DNA of 64,000 nt from contig NC_083508.1 of assembly GCF_032362555.1 (NCBI RefSeq), forward strand, positions 3,253,001 through 3,317,000. Direction: 5' to 3'. Each line of letters starts with the position of its first letter. Position 1 is the first letter of the stretch. The stretch comes from Amyelois transitella (lineage: Eukaryota > Arthropoda > Insecta > Lepidoptera > Pyralidae). Of the stretch, positions 60,701-64,000 are shown in pieces. The notes beneath the pieces were generated by a model, which made no database searches, had not been told where the DNA came from, and was given only the letters and a program-made list of their open reading frames with translations. A program made the translations under genes and the position numbers.

Positions 60701-62709
60701 TTTAATAAATCATTTTAGTGACCTGCAGAGTTTTTCACGAAATAAGGCTGTCTTATCTTTTCTCTCTAATCTAATTGAGAACTTCTCCTTTTATAAAGTC
60801 GGTTGAAAAAACAACATTAACACCCTTTAAAGTGTACCTAATTAATTTCACAGATTTTCAGTCTTCGTCCACCCCATTATGAAAGAGCGATTCATTGAAG
60901 AGAACAAGGACAGCGAAAGGAAACTAAAGCTTTTAGAGATAGTGACCCAGGCCGGCACAGATCAGCTGGCCAATATCCCTTCTCCACGGTTCATAAAAAC
61001 CCATCTCCCGATGTCTTTGTTACCATCCGAAGTTCTAGAGATTTCTCGTGTGGTCTATGTGGCGAGGGACCCGCGGGATGTGGTGGTTTCATTCTACCAT
61101 CTGAACAGACTCATCAGAACTCAAGGGTACAACGGAGATTTCAAAACCTACTGGAAGTTCTTCATACAAGATTTACGTAAGTTTATATGATAGAAGAGTA
61201 CCTATTTTGAAGAATGACATTTTAATGTAATAACAAGGGATTTCATGTTTTCAGACCACTGGACACCTTACTTTGAACACCTTAAAGAGGCGTGGAATCA
61301 GAGACACAATCCAAGAATGCTGTTCTTATTTTATGAAGAATTGTCAAAGGCAAGTTTTGTTTTGAGGTATCCTGGAAAGAACGCATTTTGTTAGTCTCTG
61401 TTTGAAAATATCATTCAGATGTTCGATTATTGGACGGATAAACATGATCCGCGTATTTACGGAACAAGATATTAGAAAATGTTTGTAATGATAAACATAT
61501 TTTTTTCAGGATTTGCCAGCAGCTGTACGAAGAGTTGCAAAGTTTTTGGACAAGGATTTTAGCGAAGAGCAAATCAGTAAATTGTGTGAACATCTCAGCA
61601 TTGAGAATTTCAAGAACAACAAATCCGTGAACTATGACGTCATGAAGGAATTAGGGATCTTGATACCAGGAGAACAAGCGTTTATTAGAAAAGGTGGGTA
61701 GCGTAGTTTACGTAGCAAGTATCTATCTAGAGAGCCAATAATAAGGTAGAACGTATTATGATAGCAAAATCATTCATCATACACGTACGGTACTGACGAC
61801 GATAAAGAAGACTTCTTCTAAAATACGGTGCATCATCACCTCACCCAACAGATTAGAGAGCAAATATGCGCTTACTTATTACACACAAGTAACATTTATT
61901 AGATCTGACTATAGGATACCTACACATCAACAACATTATACACTAAATAACTGTGTGTTGACTGAACGAACAAAGTTAATAATTTCCTGGTTGTAGTAGG
62001 GACATAAATTATTTTTTAAGTTTAAATTGCAACTGGCGCAAATCTCCAATTCACTTGGTTCATATTGCTCGAAGGTCACTGTCACTGCCATTCCCCGGAA
62101 AGCGTGAGACAAATTACAATACCCGAAACAAAGATATGCTGTTGGAGCCGCCTTTCATTTTTTTTCGATTTTGTATTTGGAATTATATTTTTTGCAACAA
62201 ACTTAAGGTACGGCGGAGTAGAACTTTCTTGTCTACCGAGCCGCTCCACATAGTATTCTATTTATTCCGATATCCTCATTTTTTTCCCAGTCCCAGTTAC
62301 CGAAGTAAAGAAGTCTTCCAAGTGGCATTTGAATCTTTTGATTGTTGGTCTCCATCTATACTAATATTATAAAGCTGTACCTGAGATTAGCGCTTCAAAC
62401 AAACTCTTCAGCTTTATAATATTAGTATAGATTATTAATTCTATCAAGCTCGTTCAGCTTATGTATTGATAGAATTAATAATGTCTGTCTTTTCTAGACT
62501 GTTGGCTCTGTCTACCCTGCAAGCGATATAGACGTGATTATGTGTATGTATGTATTATATTTATGTGTCAGGCAAGTAATAGTGTGGTATTTGCAGGCAA
62601 AGCAGGGGGCTGGCGGGACTACTTCGACGAGGAGATGACCGCGGAGGCGGAGCGCTGGATGGCAGACAACTTGCAGGATACCGACCTGAGGTTCCCGCAC
62701 TTAGGATAA
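57729..62709 (+). CDS. Cytosolic sulfotransferase C (SULT family)
   Basis: Seven exons: 57729-57813, 60077-60211, 60591-60690, 60854-61176, 61255-61349, 61510-61693 and 62597-62709, giving 344 residues. Intron phases match genes A and B. The ATG at 57729 (aaacatggcc) is chosen for position and homology (MANKNENYPWDIVD); the frame is open upstream to 57495 but that part lacks family features. The PAPS loop is YPRSGTTW, with Arg (R72) where the family has Lys. The catalytic His is H157 (RFIKTHLPM), the 3'-phosphate site is YVARDPRDVVVSFYH (R178, S186), and the C-terminal motif is RKGKAGGW. Intron 5 begins GC instead of GT. Intron 1 is 2.3 kb. Poly(A) signal at 62871. Activity may be altered by R72; substrate unknown. 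Confidence 0.93.
58510..58580. mobile_element. Repeat end fragments in gene C intron 1
   Basis: tatactagcgacccgccctg and cgcacgggtata match the ACTAGCG-type repeat end also seen at 1785. A further SINE-like scrap (ggctatgtctgccctgtaag) is at 58860-58900. Confidence 0.55.
62354..62432. repeat. Fold-back of Helitron 5' ends
   Basis: Arms 62354-62377 and 62409-62432 are exact 24-bp reverse complements. The right arm and loop (62432 back to 62378) read as the first 55 bases of the small Helitron family on the minus strand; the left arm is a second, short, inverted copy of its tip. Located in intron 6 of gene C. Confidence 0.85.
62431..62482. repeat. 17-bp-arm hairpin overlapping the fold-back
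   Basis: Arms 62431-62447 and 62466-62482 are exact reverse complements around an 18-nt loop. It abuts the Helitron fold-back. Confidence 0.85.
62495..62560 (+). mobile_element. SINE-like 3'-end scrap
   Basis: Contains gactgttggctctgtctacc, gcgatatagacgtgattatg and tgtatgtatgta, the family's 3' end, about 35 bp before the last exon of gene C. Confidence 0.7.
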
Positions 62710-63567
62710 TCATAAGTCTGACTTTGAACAACTAAAATGTGATAAACCTTAAAAATGTATGATTCGGTACAGTGGGCGTAGGAGATACCTCGGCCACCTG
62801 TCACTCAAGTTAATGCAGCAAAGGTATCGCATAGGCCGACTGTACATACCGAAAGACAAAATGTTTGTGAAATAAAAATTAGGCTTGTAAATAAAAGGGG
62901 ATATGAATGTGTTGATTGACTAATAATACTCAGGGCGAGCGAATATCTATTACAAATTGTTTGGAATGATTTCATAGGTACCTATATGTTTTCTTTTATA
63001 CACAAAGTGTGTGCATTACCTGAGGATAGTAGAGGGATGGATGAAATGATTCTAAAGAAAGAGCGGATAGGGTGATAATCATTTATTCGAATAAAATGCT
63101 CTATTTTAGTATTTCTTTGTAACACCATGATATTTAAGTTTTACATCGACATAATAAGTAAGCTATTAAGAATATTAAGTAAACAAGATTAAACTGTATC
63201 ATTTCACCTATATTTTATAAATTTAAACCTTCATAAATAAAACAATGTCTCAGTCCTCGTTCATGTTTTTTTTATTAAATAATACGGTTATACAAAGAAA
63301 ATAAATTAAAAGCCAGATTTTAAATCAATCATTCGTTGGTAATATAAAATTCTAAAAACAGACTTATAATGATAATAATGGATAATAACCTCGGGGCGTT
63401 CGGCCCGCCACATCGACCGCACGTACACGTCTATAAAGCGACTCTATAATATAAAAGTGGGAGTTCCCTCCCGCACCTAACACGAGCCGCCGCGAGCGAC
63501 GTTACACTATCATACACTTATAGAGAATCACAAAATCGAAGCGGAAACAATAGGAAAGTGTCCGCGC
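62710..63567. other. 3' regions of two convergent genes
   Basis: Holds the 3' untranslated region of sulfotransferase C (poly(A) signal at 62871) and, on the minus strand, the likely 3' untranslated region of the next gene. A minus-strand AATAAA lies at about 63272. The part at 63390-63540 is GC-richer. No other exon seen. Confidence 0.5.
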
Positions 63568-63711
63568 CTACGCGATGACGTCGGGCAGCAGCGCGCCGTC
63601 GGGCGGCGGGGCGTCGCCGTTCAGGGCCGCGCTCTGCGCCGCCGACTCTATCTTCGTGGACTCGACGGACTTCTTAGGAACGGGCTTCATCGTTGTGCCT
63701 TTCACTGGCGC
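63568..63711 (-). CDS. Last exon of a gene running off the window, possibly YDQRQ family
   Basis: On the minus strand a good acceptor, cttttgcag, at 63720-63712 is followed by 47 sense codons and a TAG at 63568-63570. The encoded tail has a Lys/Pro part (KGTTMKPVPKKS), a Glu/Ala part and a proline-rich end (DAPPPDGALLPDVIA). The GC-rich codon use and the PDVIA ending recall the PEVIPVA ending of the secreted protein at 47198, which suggests a third family member, but the diagnostic YDQRQ region would lie outside. A phase-0 junction is assumed. The open frame on the opposite strand is a shadow. Confidence 0.5.
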   Translation of the reverse strand, partial: APVKGTTMKPVPKKSVESTKIESAAQSAALNGDAPPPDGALLPDVIA

Positions 63712-64000
63712 CTGCAAAAGAAGTCAAGGCATGAACAACTTGATATTTGCAGTATGTTCTAATATTTTAATATACAAATTCTAATTTATTGGATATAACT
63801 GATTTTATTTATAGAAGTGTAAAATGACTTAAAAATGTGCCAGCGAAAGTCTATTTTCTAAATAAAATATGGATTTTGATTCCTGAAATCTGCTTGAAGC
63901 GCAAGGTCTCTGCATTTTACATGCTTAAAATATTTATAAGAGAGAAAGTAGCTTGCAGATAAAATATATATGTAGTTGGAAATGGTGAAGTAAAGCACAC

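Noticed and set aside
63575-63784. Plus-strand 69-codon frame
   Set aside because: It mirrors the minus-strand terminal exon, which has a proper acceptor and family-like ending; the plus frame runs into an intron.

Overview
The window looks like nuclear DNA of a moth or butterfly. It is AT-rich, gene-sparse and packed with short decayed transposable elements of lepidopteran type: (TATG)n-tailed LINE and SINE-like pieces, small Helitrons ending in CTAG, and a tRNA-headed SINE. Genes have short exons, GT-AG introns and insect-type protein families. No operons, CRISPR arrays or bacterial features are present. The species cannot be named from the sequence.

Layout. Positions 1-35000 contain no host gene I can support. 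They hold a 5'-truncated RT-bearing LINE with a clear target-site duplication (6185-8152), a tRNA-like SINE (9356-9683), a fragment of another LINE (19229-20160), several SINE-like copies, two small Helitrons, a pogo-like DNA transposon relic with perfect terminal inverted repeats (23355-24670), and a degenerate phased tandem repeat (about 28380-29400). Positions 35001-39952 encode a seven-exon, 360-residue protein derived from an IS1595/ISXO2-type transposase, apparently domesticated. Positions 43800-44410 and 47198-47728 encode two small secreted proteins sharing a YDQRQ motif. The last exon of a possible third member lies on the minus strand at 63568-63711, with the rest beyond the right edge.

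Positions 49797-62709 hold three complete cytosolic sulfotransferase genes (344, 343 and 344 residues) with the same seven-exon structure and identical intron phases. They are arranged plus, minus, plus. The first two converge and the last two diverge from a shared region of about 1.5 kb. All keep the PAPS-binding motifs and the catalytic histidine. They are tandem paralogues of a detoxification or hormone-conjugation type; substrates cannot be told from sequence.

The most unusual structures are the domesticated transposase gene, the 19/22-bp alternating repeat, several long near-perfect palindromes (some in adjacent pairs) that look like template-switch events, and a shared 3' tail between the LINE and the abundant SINE-like family, which suggests a parasite-host pair.
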